A program made the position numbers and the translations under genes. Positions 49,010 to 60,800 of a stretch of DNA of 64,000 nucleotides are shown here, in pieces (the first letter of the stretch is position 1; each line of letters begins with the position of its first letter). Source of the stretch: Macrobrachium rosenbergii (Eukaryota > Arthropoda > Malacostraca > Decapoda > Palaemonidae). Location of the stretch: contig NC_089741.1 in the NCBI RefSeq assembly GCF_040412425.1, positions 40,858,538 through 40,922,537 of the forward strand, written 5' to 3'. The notes beneath the pieces are model-generated. The model saw only the letters and a program-made list of their open reading frames with translations. It did no database searches and was not told the origin of the DNA.

Positions 49010-49860
49010 CAAAGGTGACAAATCCTTCACTGAAACAGACCAACAGGACCACTTCCATTAGAGGGACCGACAGGACCAGTTTCAGTAGAAGACGAAATCC
49101 CTTCACGCTGAAAACAGGCTCAACAGGACCACTTCACTTCCAGCAGAGGGACCAATAGGACCAGTTTCAGCAGAGGATGAAAATCCCTTCACGCTGGAAA
49201 CAGGATCAACAGGACCACTTCACTTCCAGCAGAGGGACCAATAGGACCAGTTTCAGCAGAGGATGAAAACCCCTTCACGCTGAAAACAGAACCAACAGGA
49301 CCAGTTTCAGGATGAAAATCCAGCTGAAAACAGAACCAACAGGACCAGTTTCAATGGAGGATGAAAATCCTTCACGCTGAAAACAGAACCAACAGGACCA
49401 GTTTCAGCAGAGGATGAAAATCCCTTCACGCTGAAAACAGAACCAACAGAACCAGTTTCCAGGATGGAAATCCTTCACGCTGAAAACAGAACCAACAGGA
49501 CCAGTTTCAGCAGGGGATGAAAATCCTTCACGCTGAAAACAGAACCAACAGAACCAGTTTCAGCAGAGGATGGAAATCCCTTCACGCTGAAAACAGAACC
49601 AACAGAACCAGTTTCAGCAGAGGATGGAAATCCCTTCACGCTGAAAACAGAACCAACAGGACCAGTTTCAGCAGAGGATGAAAATCCCTTCACGCTGAAA
49701 ACAGAACCAACAGAACCAGTTTCAGCAGAGGATGGAAATCCCTTCACGTTGAAAACAGAACCAACAGGACCAGTTTCAGCAGAGGATGGAAATCCCTTCA
49801 CGCTGAAAACAGAACCAACAGGACCAGTTCCAGCAGAAGACAAAATCCCTCTACACAAGG
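49010..49860 (+). repeat. Array B: 54 bp minisatellite, inverse of array A
   Basis: About 16 units of CCCTTCACGCTGAAAACAGA, ACCAACAGGACCAGTTTCAG and CAGAGGATGAAAAT. Inverted, the unit equals the 45 bp unit of array A plus one extra 9-base block (GGTTCTGTT beside GGTCCTGTT), which looks like an internal duplication. The plus frame reads an 18-residue repeat, TEPTGPVSAEDGNPFTLK. Units on the left are shortened and frame-shifted, while those from about 49500 on are regular. Confidence 0.93.
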
Positions 49861-50162
49861 TTAAAAATCCCTTTGCCGCTTCCAACGCAATCGACAGGTT
49901 CCAAGGGACCCTGTCGCATCCTGGTAATGACCAAGAAACCATTAAAATCCAGATTAACGGAGCGCGAGCCCAATTTCGACCTCGTAACCACCCAACCTAC
50001 GCCTCATCCACCCCCCCAAAAAAAGTCGTCAACCCAATTACAGGAGCCGACATCTCAAGTGACCTTTTTCGGAGACTCGAAATATGTGGGAGGTCACCGA
50101 TGCACCCAAAAGTTATTATTACTTTCGAGATTTACCGAGGCGGATAACACGACTTTATTTAG

Positions 50163-50164
<2 letters not shown>
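49861..50164. other. Stretch downstream of array B
   Basis: Includes the third, shorter arm copy (about 49899-49933). The remaining sequence is unique and GC-moderate, open in two plus frames but without recognised domains. Confidence 0.45.
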
Positions 50165-50239
<75 letters not shown>

Positions 50240-50308
50240 TCGGATTTTGGGAACAAAATATTCTCTCTCTCTCTCTTGTTATAAAAAATAGTCAATCTTT
50301 AAGACAAC

Positions 50309-50381
<73 letters not shown>

Positions 50382-50430
50382 ATCAAAATGTTCAAACTTT
50401 AGAGCAAAATATTCTCTCTCTCTCTCTCTC
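50165..50430. repeat. SSR-spacer array: (CT)n with TTATAAAA.TAGTCAA.CTTTA spacer
   Basis: Four CT tracts (50165-50231, 50260-50277, 50311-50378, 50413-50430) are separated by spacers sharing GTTA.AAAA.TAGTCAAACTTT, AGGACA.A and ATATTCTCTC. Confidence 0.9.
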
Positions 50431-51400
50431 GTTACAAAATTAGTCAAACTTTAGGACACAGTAATGCTATGCAATATATGAGTAATCTGAGAATTATTCA
50501 TAAACAATTCAAGTTACTGTAAACACTCGACAATAACCAAAACTTCAAAAAATAAATTACATCATCAGGTAATGAATTACGACAAACATTAAAGAAAATT
50601 CCCCAAGATGTACCATAAGCCACATTGACCACAAAGACAATAAACCCACATAAAACGCTCCATTTCTCTTTAATATCTCTTTAATAAAAAATTACGGAAC
50701 AGAAAATTATCAACTCGTAACAAATTTCTCTTGAAGAAAAATATGTGAGAATCAAAAAATTAATAAAAAAAAAACTATAACACGGAACTTAATAATTAAC
50801 TTCGACATACAGGAGTTAAAAAGAGAATGAACTTTTAGCTATAAAAGTTTTGATTAAGGGAGTAAGGGGAAAATGAGGAGGGAAGGGGGTGGTTTGGTGA
50901 GGGGTGGGGACTGAGTGAGGGGGTTGGGAGGGAGTTTTGTTCTCGTGATATACTTTTTTGAAAGTTAGGACGAGTGGGATTAGTGAAGTCAGTCTCCTGT
51001 TATGAAATGAAGTAAAAAAAAAATTATTAAAAAATATAAGAACAAGTATATTTCATATACTTTTTTTAATGTCAAATAAAAATACTTTTTAGCTTCTACC
51101 TAGTTATTCACAAATATTAGGACAATTCTTTTTTTTTTCCTTTAATAATAAAACGAACATGTCAAGTATCTATGCAGTGTTTCATATGAAAAGAAAATTA
51201 TTTTTTAATTTTCCATCATCACACTACATATTACAAGTATCTATTTATTTATGCAAAACTCTTAAGACATCACTTCCTTCATTTCTTCGTTGAATCAATC
51301 ATCAAGACTTATCAATTAATTATTAATGAAAAGACTATTAAATTCTCATAATTCTATCTAGAAAAGGAAAATGTAAGGATTCATTTTTCTCCTCATGACT
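50431..51400. other. Stretch with no recognised gene
   Basis: Unique AT-rich sequence with a G-rich patch at 50866-50936 (repeated GGGG and GGG runs on the plus strand). Confidence 0.5.
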
Positions 51401-51408
51401 CTCAAGAC

Positions 51409-51703
51409 CAGTAGGTCTTACCTTTTTATTACCACACCCCCTCTAAGAGTTGGGGGTCCTTCCCTCCATGGCCCCCTTGCATCTATGAGTGAAATTCCCT
51501 CCCAGATTTAAAGGAAAATAAAAAAAAGAAAAGAAAAGAGGCGTTTTCATTCTTTTGGAAATGAATTAGTGACATACTTGATACTGCTTCTTAGCGACTC
51601 TTGTTAAGAGAATAACGAATATAATTAGAAAATTTCTAATTTTTCCCTAGGGCTCGCGCCCCCCTTGGAAATTTCTGACGCCCCCCCAGGTTAAGAATCA
51701 CTG
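51409..51703. mobile_element. hAT-type MITE, family 2, with perfect 8 bp target duplication
   Basis: The element is bounded by identical 8-mers CTCAAGAC at 51401-51408 and 51704-51711. Its ends are CAGTAGGTCTTACC on the left and, inverted, CAGTGATTCTTAACCT on the right, related to the CAGTGGTTCTTAACC ends of the two other MITEs. The interior (CCACACCCCCTCTAAGAG, GCCCCCTTGCATCTATGAG) differs from theirs, so this is a separate subfamily. An 8-base duplication is the hallmark of hAT insertions. At 295 bp with no open frame, it is non-autonomous. Confidence 0.88.
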
Positions 51704-51711
51704 CTCAAGAC

Positions 51712-52320
51712 CATTAGTCTAGTCCCTCAATTTAATAACATTAATACACATTGACAAGGCTCCGTTTGGTTATTCGCAGTTTTAGAAGATAATAATAATA
51801 ATATCCTAATTATTACCTAATTTATGAAAACTGCTGTTAAAACCTACTTTACATTATGAAGAAAAATCTGATCATCATCAAAATGAATTCTCAATATATA
51901 AAATGATAAAGTTAAAGGGAGAAGCTTTCTAACATGTCATTTTTAAGACTAATTTAATATATTCTGTACAGGAAAATATTTAACAAATGCCTTATAACAA
52001 CATAGAAAACGGGATCCTAACGACATGCCTTTTGCTGTGTATTCCGTTGAAAAAAAAAAGGTTATATATATATTTCTCGGTTGGAGAGCCGCCATTATCA
52101 CCTAAAAGAAAGACAGAATAAAAAAGGCCCTCTAATTCCCGAAACTGGGTCAGGGATCCCCCCACCCCTCCCTACTTCCTCCAACCGAAAGGAACTCCCC
52201 TAACCCCAGGAGGAAAGGGGGGAGGGGGTTTCACTCAGACCCTTGTCAGCATCTACTTTCGCTGTCAAGCCCCGTCATAATATAGATTAAACAAGATCCA
52301 TCGACCTGCAGTTTGCATAG
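51712..52320. other. Stretch with no recognised gene
   Basis: Unique sequence with C-rich and G-rich patches at about 52150-52230. Confidence 0.5.
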
Positions 52321-52482
52321 TGTGGATGGGAGAGGGGAGAAGGGGAGGGGAGAGGTGAGTGGAAGAGGAGAGGTGAGGGGAAGAAGAGGGGAAAAGAAGA
52401 GGAGAGAAGAGAGGATAAAAAGTGGAAAGGGTACGGGAGGAAGGTGAGAATGCAATGAGAAATATAGAGAGAAGATGGCTCA

Positions 52483-52549
<67 letters not shown>

Positions 52550-52640
52550 AACGTATAAATGAGGGGAGGATAGAATGACGGAGAAGTGGGGAAGGGAGGA
52601 GGTGGAGGAGAAGGAGAAGGAGGAGGAAAGGGAAGTGTTT
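52321..52640. repeat. Purine-rich region with (GA)n
   Basis: GGGGAGA/GGTGAG units at 52323-52440, a pure (GA)n at 52489-52544 and a GGA-rich segment at 52560-52640. Four or five GGAGAGGTGAGG-like units are visible. Confidence 0.88.
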
Positions 52641-52976
52641 GCTTTAGGTTTTCATCAACCTGGCGTCACACCAACCAACCTCATCTATTAAAAAGAGAGG
52701 GTATTTGTACTATGAGGGGAGGGAAATCCAAGTAGAATGAGGAGAAAGAAAGGCAAAAAAATGAGATAACTGAGAAACAACACAGACCAATAAATGAGTG
52801 TCGAACAAACACACAATGACTTCCAACACACCTTCCAGAGGCCCCCCGGACAAAAGACGCCGAGAGCCAACTAACAAACGAAGTGCCTGACAAACAGCTA
52901 ACACAGCAACATTCTCTGAAAGGCTGCCAAAGACAAAGGAGCAGTCCAGGCTTCCAGATGCCGTCTCTCCTTCCCC
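52641..52976. other. Stretch with no recognised feature
   Basis: Unique sequence. Overlapping minus-strand frames have no recognised domains. Confidence 0.45.
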
Positions 52977-53690
52977 ATAACGATCCTATGATCCTAAGAG
53001 GATCCTACGATCCTAAAAGGATCCTACGATCATAAAAGGATCCTACGATCATAAAAGGATCCTACGGTCCTAAAAGAATCCTATGATCCTAAGAAGATCC
53101 TACGATCCTAAAAGGATCCTACGATAGTAAAACGATCCTACGATCTTTAGAAGATCCTATGATTCTAAAAGGATCCTACGATCGTAAAACGATCCTACGA
53201 TCTTTAGAAGGTCCTACGATTCTAAAAGGATCCTACGATCATAAGAGGATCCTAAGATCCTAAGAGGATCCTACGATCTTAAGAGGATCCTACGATCCTA
53301 AAAGAATCCTACGGTCCTAAGAAGATACTACGATCCTAAAAAGTCCTACGATTCTAAAAGGATACAACAATCCTAAGAATATCCTACGATCCTAGAGGAT
53401 CCTACGATCATAAAAGGATCCTACAAACCTAAAAGAATCTTACGATCATAAGAAGATCCTAGGATAGTAAAAGGATCCTACGGTCCTAAGAGGATCCTAC
53501 GATCCTAAGAAGATCCAACGATCCTAAGGCTCCTACGATCCTAAGGTTCCTACAATACTGAAAGGCTCCTACAATCTTAAAAAGGATCCTACGATCATTA
53601 GAAGATCCTACGATCCTACTACAGTAAAAGGATCCTACGATTATAAAAGGATCCTACGATCCTAAGTGGATCCTACGGTTCCTTATAGAA
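52977..53690. repeat. 19 bp minisatellite rich in GATC (GATCCTACGATCCTAAAAG)
   Basis: About 37 units of the 19-base consensus, each with up to two GATC sites and often a GGATCC at the unit junction. Variants carry CGATCAT, CGATAGT or CGATCTTTAG in the second half. A few units are shortened (53520-53580). A 19-base period shifts frame every unit, so it cannot encode protein. Confidence 0.95.
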
Positions 53691-53950
53691 ATCCCGACCC
53701 AACCCGGAGCGAATCAGGACCATCTTGGGAGAGTCCCGGACCAGATACTAAAGGATGACGACTTTTCTAAAAGTCGTTTAAGTCGTCGCGACGGTGGGAA
53801 AGGACAAAGAGAAAGGAGGGGTGGACGGAACAAAGGAATTGGAATAAGGAACAATGCGATGGCAAAGAGAACGACGGAGAATGGGATTGAGTTTGGATAC
53901 CAAGTTCAAAACTTAGATACTTAGGTAAATATATACATTCAGTATAACGT

Positions 53951-54949
<999 letters not shown>

Positions 54950-54959
54950 GTTTGTAAGA

Positions 54960-55281
54960 CGCCGTAAGGGGAAGTAGTGCCGTCAGTGCACCTTATGCGG
55001 TGCACTGTAGGCATTACTTAAGGTTCTTTGCAGCGTGCCTTCGGCCCCTAGCTACAACACCTTTCGTTCCTTTTACTATACCTCCTTTCATATTCTCTTT
55101 CTTCCATCTTACTTTCCTCAACCCTCTCCTAACAATTGATTCATAGTGCAGCTGCTTTGAGGTTTTCCTCCTGTTGCACCTTTCAAACTTTTACTGTCAA
55201 TTTCCGTTTCAGCGCTAAATGACCTCATAGGTCCCAGTGCTTGGCCTTTGGCCTAAATTCTATATTCAATTCCATTCAACG
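54960..55281 (+). mobile_element. SINE-like element with 10 bp target duplication
   Basis: Flanking 10-mers GTTTGTAAGA at 54950-54959 and 55282-55291 are identical. The body contains AGTAGTGCCGTCAGTGCACC, TATGCGGTGCACTGTAGGCA, TTGCAGCGTGCCTTCGGCCC, CTAACAATTGATTCATAGTG, AATGACCTCATAGGTCCCAG and TGCTTGGCCTTTGGCCTAAA, and ends in ATTCAATTCCATTCAA. I recognise this body as a common dispersed decapod repeat. The ATTCAATTC tail and the duplication argue for retroposition. No clear polymerase III A or B box is visible in either strand, so the origin of the head is open and strand is assigned from the tail. Confidence 0.83.
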
Positions 55282-55348
55282 GTTTGTAAGAGACACGTCC
55301 ATTCCTCTCTTGCTCATACCATTCACATCCACCAGGCATAAATGAGTC

Positions 55349-55351
<3 letters not shown>

Positions 55352-55405
<54 letters not shown>
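55352..55405. repeat. (GA)n microsatellite
   Basis: A pure GA tract. Confidence 0.95.
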
Positions 55406-55408
<3 letters not shown>

Positions 55409-55920
55409 GAAAATGATCGTAAAATACGATACAAATGGGATACGATAACGCCGAGTTACGATCGCAAAAGCCTCTCCTATATTCCTATAAATTTCCCAAA
55501 ATGCGGAAACTCTGGCTTCCTCCGTGTTTCCTGAGGTATATGTTATCCGATTTTAGTTTAATACATATATATATAAATATATATACATATATATACACAT
55601 ACATACTCTAAGGAATATATTTTGCATCCCTTACAACACATAAAAACAACACCAACCAAAACATGATAAAAAACTGAACAACCTACAACACCGACATTGT
55701 TCAGCAAACAACCGACAACTTTCCAACTCCTCGACGTTCGACGGTCGACGGTCGACACGCTCTGGCGTTGTCGAGTGGGGCAAGGCAATGTTAAGACTGC
55801 TTTTGCTTGCTTGCTTGCTTGCTGCATTCGAGAGAAAAATGCAAAAAAAAAAGGCGCAGCGGGATCGATAGACGTGGCGAGTCTTCCCCTGCAGTATGCG
55901 CTCTGATGATGCAATCCTAC
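55406..55920. other. Stretch with no recognised gene
   Basis: Mixed sequence with a TCGACGGTCGAC repeat at about 55733-55757 and (GCTT)n at 55797-55823. Open frames on both strands lack domains. Confidence 0.45.
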
Positions 55921-55990
55921 GGGAGGAGGAGGAGGAGGAGGAGGAGGAGGAGGAGGAGGAGGAGGAGGAGGAGGAGGAGGAGGAGGAGGG
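55921..55990 (+). repeat. (GGA)n microsatellite
   Basis: About 23 GGA units, purine on the plus strand. Confidence 0.95.
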
Positions 55991-56044
55991 AGTCATACTC
56001 GACTCTCCGTTTTCATGCAATCAATTCTCAAAACATTCGACATA

Positions 56045-56099
56045 AAAGAGAGAGAGAGAGAGGGGGGGGATTATACTAACTTAACCCCTATGTGGGATT

Positions 56100-56146
<47 letters not shown>

Positions 56147-56169
56147 AGGATTATACTAACTTAACTCCT

Positions 56170-56215
<46 letters not shown>

Positions 56216-56293
56216 GATTATTATAATAACTAACTCCAAAGTGTGATTTGAGAGAGAGAGAGAGATTAAGGATTACTCTTATCTGACTCCATG

Positions 56294-56357
<64 letters not shown>

Positions 56358-56451
56358 GATTATACTACCTTAACTCCAAAGTGTGATTTGAGAGAGACAG
56401 AGCGAGAGAGAGAGCAAGGATTATAGTAACTTAACTCCTATGTGTGATTTT

Positions 56452-56523
<72 letters not shown>

Positions 56524-56690
56524 ATAAGGATTATACTAACTTAACTATGTGTGATTAGAGAGGGAGAGAGAGCCAGTGAGAAATTAAGGATTATACCAAC
56601 CTGACTCCTATGTGTGATTTGAGCGAGAGACAGACAGACATAGTACTCTTTATACTAATTTGACTCCTATGTGAGAGCAAGAGCCCGTGC
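56045..56690. repeat. SSR-spacer array: (GA)n with GGATTATACTAACTTAACTC spacer
   Basis: Eight or nine units: a GA tract of 10-75 bases, then AAGGATTATACTAACTTAAC, TCCTATGTGTGATTTGAGAG. Spacer sequence is well conserved while the GA length varies widely. Units near 56390-56690 have eroded GA tracts (GACAGAGCGAGAG, GACAGACAGACA). Confidence 0.93.
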
Positions 56691-57118
56691 TGGCATAAGA
56701 CCCCCCCTTTCAACGGAGAACAACCACAACACCTACCGAGTATTAATTTAAAATACCCCCATTACAAATTAAGCCAACTCCTCCACTAAGCTGAAGGTAA
56801 TTAAGAAGGCTAAATTACGTAATTAAGTAATATAATTATCTTATTAAAAAACTCCCCCCCCCTCCTCCCCTCCACCAGGTGTAGGAAAACCACGCCATGA
56901 CATCAAGAGTTCAATAAGGATTAATTCCACGGCTCCATCTAGACTGGGTATAAGTAAATCCTAATGACAGCTAAATAAAAGGATTTCATACTTAAATCCT
57001 ATACAGATGGGAGGATTGCTTACTAAAATTAAGGGTAATAATTAACAGATTTTTGTGTCAAATTTCAAATAAGTACTGTATTCATAATATAAAAATTAAA
57101 ATAAAAAAGGGTTCATTC
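56691..57118. other. Stretch with no recognised feature
   Basis: Unique sequence with C-runs at 56701-56708 and 56853-56875. Confidence 0.5.
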
Positions 57119-57136
57119 TCAATAATAATAATAATA

Positions 57137-57209
<73 letters not shown>

Positions 57210-57280
57210 TAACATTTTATGCAAAATCTAAAATAAGAAATCTATCCACAATATAAAAATAAAATAAAGAGTTCATCTTC

Positions 57281-57355
<75 letters not shown>

Positions 57356-57438
57356 TTTTGTGCGAAATATTAAATCAGAAATGTATTCACAATATAAAAT
57401 GAAAAATTATCTTTTTCAATATAATAATAATAATAATA

Positions 57439-57483
<45 letters not shown>

Positions 57484-57547
57484 TAATAATAATAATAATC
57501 ATAATAACCAATTTGTGTAAAATCTTAAATCAGAAATCTATTCAATA

Positions 57548-57578
<31 letters not shown>

Positions 57579-57650
57579 AATAAGAAGAAGAAGAAGAAGA
57601 AGAATAGAAATAAGAAGAAATAATAAGAAGAATAAGAAGAAAGAAAATTT
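57119..57650. repeat. SSR-spacer array: (TAA)n with TTTTGTGCAAAATCTTAAAT spacer
   Basis: Four (TAA)n tracts (57121-57207, 57282-57354, 57421-57498, 57547-57580) are separated by spacers sharing TTTTGTG(C/T)(A/G)AAAT, TAAATCAGAAAT.TATTCA, CAATATAAAA and TTCAAT. The last tract changes to (GAA)n. Confidence 0.92.
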
Positions 57651-57829
57651 AGTGACAAAAGACAAATTAGAAATAATTAAATAATAATTTTGACCTAATC
57701 CGACCGGTCACAATAATAATAACGGTTCACCGACAACCGTTCGTAATAAATCGACAGGGCGCTTTACGACGAATTCGTAATTGCACGAATCTAAAAAGTG
57801 GAAAGTTAAGGATTTAATGGAAAGGTAAA

Positions 57830-58420
57830 ATTTTAAAGATTTCGTAAATCATTTAAAATTGAATTCGTTTTAAATGACCTATTGTTGAATTTCATTCGCT
57901 ATTTAAATCGGAGGGTCGTTTTAAATGAATGCATTGCGAAATTATTTCATGCATCTAAAAAGTCGTTTTAAATAACCGCGATGCGAATTTATTTCATGCG
58001 TTATTTAAAGGAGGTCGTTTTAAATGACCGTGTTGCGAACTTATTTCATGCGTTATTTAAAGGAGGTCGTTTTAAATGACCGTGTTGCGAATTTCATGCG
58101 TTATTTAAAGGAGGTCGTTTTAAATGACTGCATTGCGAAATTATTTCATGCATACTTAAAAGAAGTCGTTTTAAATAACCGCGATGCGAATTTATTTTAT
58201 GCGTTATTTAAAGGAGGTCGTTTTAAACAACCGCGATGCGAATTTATTTCATGCGTTATTTAAAGGAAAGAGTTTTAAATGGCCGTGTTGCGAATTTATT
58301 TCATGCGTTATTTAAAGGAGGTCGTTTTAAATGACTGCACTACGAATTTATTTCATGCATTATTTAAAGAAAGTCGTTTTAAATGGCCGTGTGGCAAATT
58401 TAATTATCTGGTTTTTAACT
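57830..58420. repeat. 52 bp minisatellite, about 10 units
   Basis: Each unit has TTTATTTCATGCGTTATTTA, AAGGAGGTCGTTTTAAATGA and CCGTGTTGCGAA. Some units carry ATGACTGCATTGCGAA or ATAACCGCGATGCGAA, giving two interleaved subtypes. Early units (57830-57990) are shorter and diverged. Confidence 0.93.
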
Positions 58421-58524
58421 TGACATTAATGATGCAGAAGGGTAAGTTATCAAATTAATTCGCAGCCTCTAAAAATGATATTTTCATAATAAGATACACG
58501 AATTTCAAGCGAGGCAGGAAATGT

Positions 58525-59018
58525 CATTATCACCGTGGAATACGGCCAAAAAAAAAAAAAAAAAAAAAAACATTTATTTTTTTGTTTTGTTTTTATTCTG
58601 AAAATACTACACATTACCCCAAACACCCGCCAAAGCTATCAATCCGACCCCCCTCAACTTGGCCACTACCAAAAAAGTTCCTTATCACTGTGGAATACGA
58701 ACAAATTAAAATGATAGTTTTTACAGTGCAAAAGCAGTGACGCATGTTTTTATTAAAAAAATTAAACTTTGTCACAAATATCCGCCAAGGCTGATCAATC
58801 CAATCCCCTCAACAGGGCCACTTCAAAAAAAAAAAGTTCCTTATCATTTTCCATTACTATCACCATGTAATACGAACCAAATTAAAATGGTAGTTTTTTT
58901 ACTGTGCAAAAGCAGTGACGTATGTTTTTATAAAAAAAAAATTAAACTTTACCCCAAATATCCGCCAAGGCAATCCAACCAATCCCTCAACAGGGCCGCC
59001 ATCAAAATAAGGTTCCTT
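58525..59018. repeat. ~160 bp tandem repeat x3
   Basis: Units share TTATCACTGTGGAATACGAA, CAAATTAAAATGGTAGTTTT, GCAAAAGCAGTGACG.ATGTT, AAATATCCGCCAAGGC, AATCCAATCCCCTCAACAGG and AAAAGTTCC. The first unit holds a run of about 26 A at 58550-58570 where later units have shorter runs. Confidence 0.88.
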
Positions 59019-59320
59019 ATCCTTTCCCACATACTTATTTTGCTCAATCCTCCTACAAACAAGCAAACAAACAAACCGAGCCACAAACATAACCACAACA
59101 TGGAGGTTGCAACGACACCTATATCTATTGCATTAGACATTTTGCAAGACTGGCTGTTGCAAAGCTTTTATAAATCAGTCTTGGAGCAAAGGTTATTTTA
59201 AAACACAAAAGGCCCTTGATAACTTTCTCTCTGGTGTAAAGATATTTTTCGATCACATAACATATGATTAGGTATGATTAAAAAATTTTTCTTTAGGTCA
59301 CTCAAGTAAAACAATATAGT
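59019..59320. other. Stretch with no recognised feature
   Basis: Unique sequence with an AACAAGCAAACAAACAAA run near 59055-59080. Left flank of element copy 5. Confidence 0.5.
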
Positions 59321-59738
59321 AAACAAGTAAAAAATGCGCCTAAGTGTCTTCGGCGCAATCGAGTTTTCTGTACAGCCGCTACTTCGCATAATCAAGGCCA
59401 CCGAAAACAGACCTATCTTTTGGTGGTCTCGGTATAATGCTGTATGAGCCGCGGCCCATGAAACTTCAACCACGACCCGGCGGTGGCCTGTCCTATATTG
59501 TTGCCAGACTATTATGGCTAACTTTAACCTTAAATAAAATAAAAACCACTGAGGTTAGAGGACTGGAATATGGTATGTTTGATGACTGGAGGGTGGATGA
59601 TCAACATACCAATTTGCAGCCCTCTAGCCTCAGTAGTTTTTAAGATCTAAGGGCGGACAGAAAAAGTGCGGACAGAAAAAAGTGCGGACGGACATACAAA
59701 GCCGGCACAATAGTTTTCTTTTAAAGAAAACTAAAAAA
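59321..59738 (+). mobile_element. Multi-hairpin element, copy 5 (full length)
   Basis: All modules are present in order: AAACAAGTAAAAAATGCGCC, small hairpin, GAGTTTTCTGTACAGCCGCT, CCACCGAAAACAGACC hairpin, CGGTATAATGCTGTATGAGC, CGCGGCCCATGAAACTT, large stem (arms 59543-59580 and 59603-59642), two GCGGACAGAAAAAGT tail units and the terminal AGTTTTCTTTTAAAGAAAACT. The 3' arm matches the family consensus exactly, while the 5' arm has five differences. Confidence 0.9.
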
Positions 59739-60006
59739 GATTAATCCAGTCAGTACAATAAATTAATCAATATGCTATTTTTAAATTACATAATTTGGAT
59801 AGGGGATAACAAATGCCAATTTAACTGTAAACATCAGATAATTACAAAAAAAAAAAAACATATAACTACAAGTGACAGAACCCGCATTCAAGAAATTAAA
59901 GGCGCTCTTATTCAAACATAGAATGTTACATAAATTACGCACCTTTAACTCTTCTATGCGCGAGTGAGCGCTTACTTAAAACTTCCCTATGTACATTACG
60001 TCAACT

Positions 60007-60033
60007 CTCTCTCTCTCTCTCTCTCTCTCTATA

Positions 60034-60081
<48 letters not shown>

Positions 60082-60194
60082 TGTATATATACATTATACA
60101 CACAACACATATATATGTACATATGTATATGTGTATATATATATATATTATATATACATATATATATATATATATTATACACACACACACACAC

Positions 60195-60250
<56 letters not shown>

Positions 60251-60280
60251 ATGTGTATATATATATGTGTCTCGTAAATA
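60007..60280. repeat. Compound (CT)n/(TA)n/(CA)n microsatellite
   Basis: (CT)n at 60006-60029, then TA tracts with ATGTACATATGTATATGTG blocks and a (CA)n at 60178-60195. Confidence 0.92.
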
Positions 60281-60800
60281 TATATACGTAAGTTTACGCA
60301 ATGTGTGTTCAAGTTATCAACAAAATTAGTTTGTTCTATAGATCGTCACTGCAAATGACTTAAAATATAAATATAAATAAAATAAAAAAATATATATTAC
60401 AATATAATTAACTACCTAAACTTACCCTTATTCAAAAGATACGGCTACAACATAATGAAATTCAAACAAATGGCTAAACCTTCCTTTCATTTCCTAGAAG
60501 TTATGATACAATTATAATCCAGCGTCTAATTCATGTTGCTAAATCTGGATATATACGTATTGAGGCTCAGTAATTGCCCGGATAACATGCATAATACATT
60601 CAGTCTAGAATAAAGGGCTCGCTTGTAAAAGGTTAATTTTTTTTTATTCGTGGAATAACATCTCCCAAAGTTGATTAGAATCATTTGTTCAGGAGAGAAC
60701 AAACATAAGAAATATATTATTCCATCATTTTCCATCACAATGAGCTACGCTACTTCAAATATTTAAAGAATTTATATGAATATAATGATAAATACGCGAA
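60281..60800. other. Stretch with no recognised feature
   Basis: Unique AT-rich sequence. Confidence 0.5.

Noticed and set aside
48392..49860. CRISPR-like array
   Set aside because: The repeats are contiguous minisatellite units without unique spacers of constant length, and the DNA is clearly eukaryotic.
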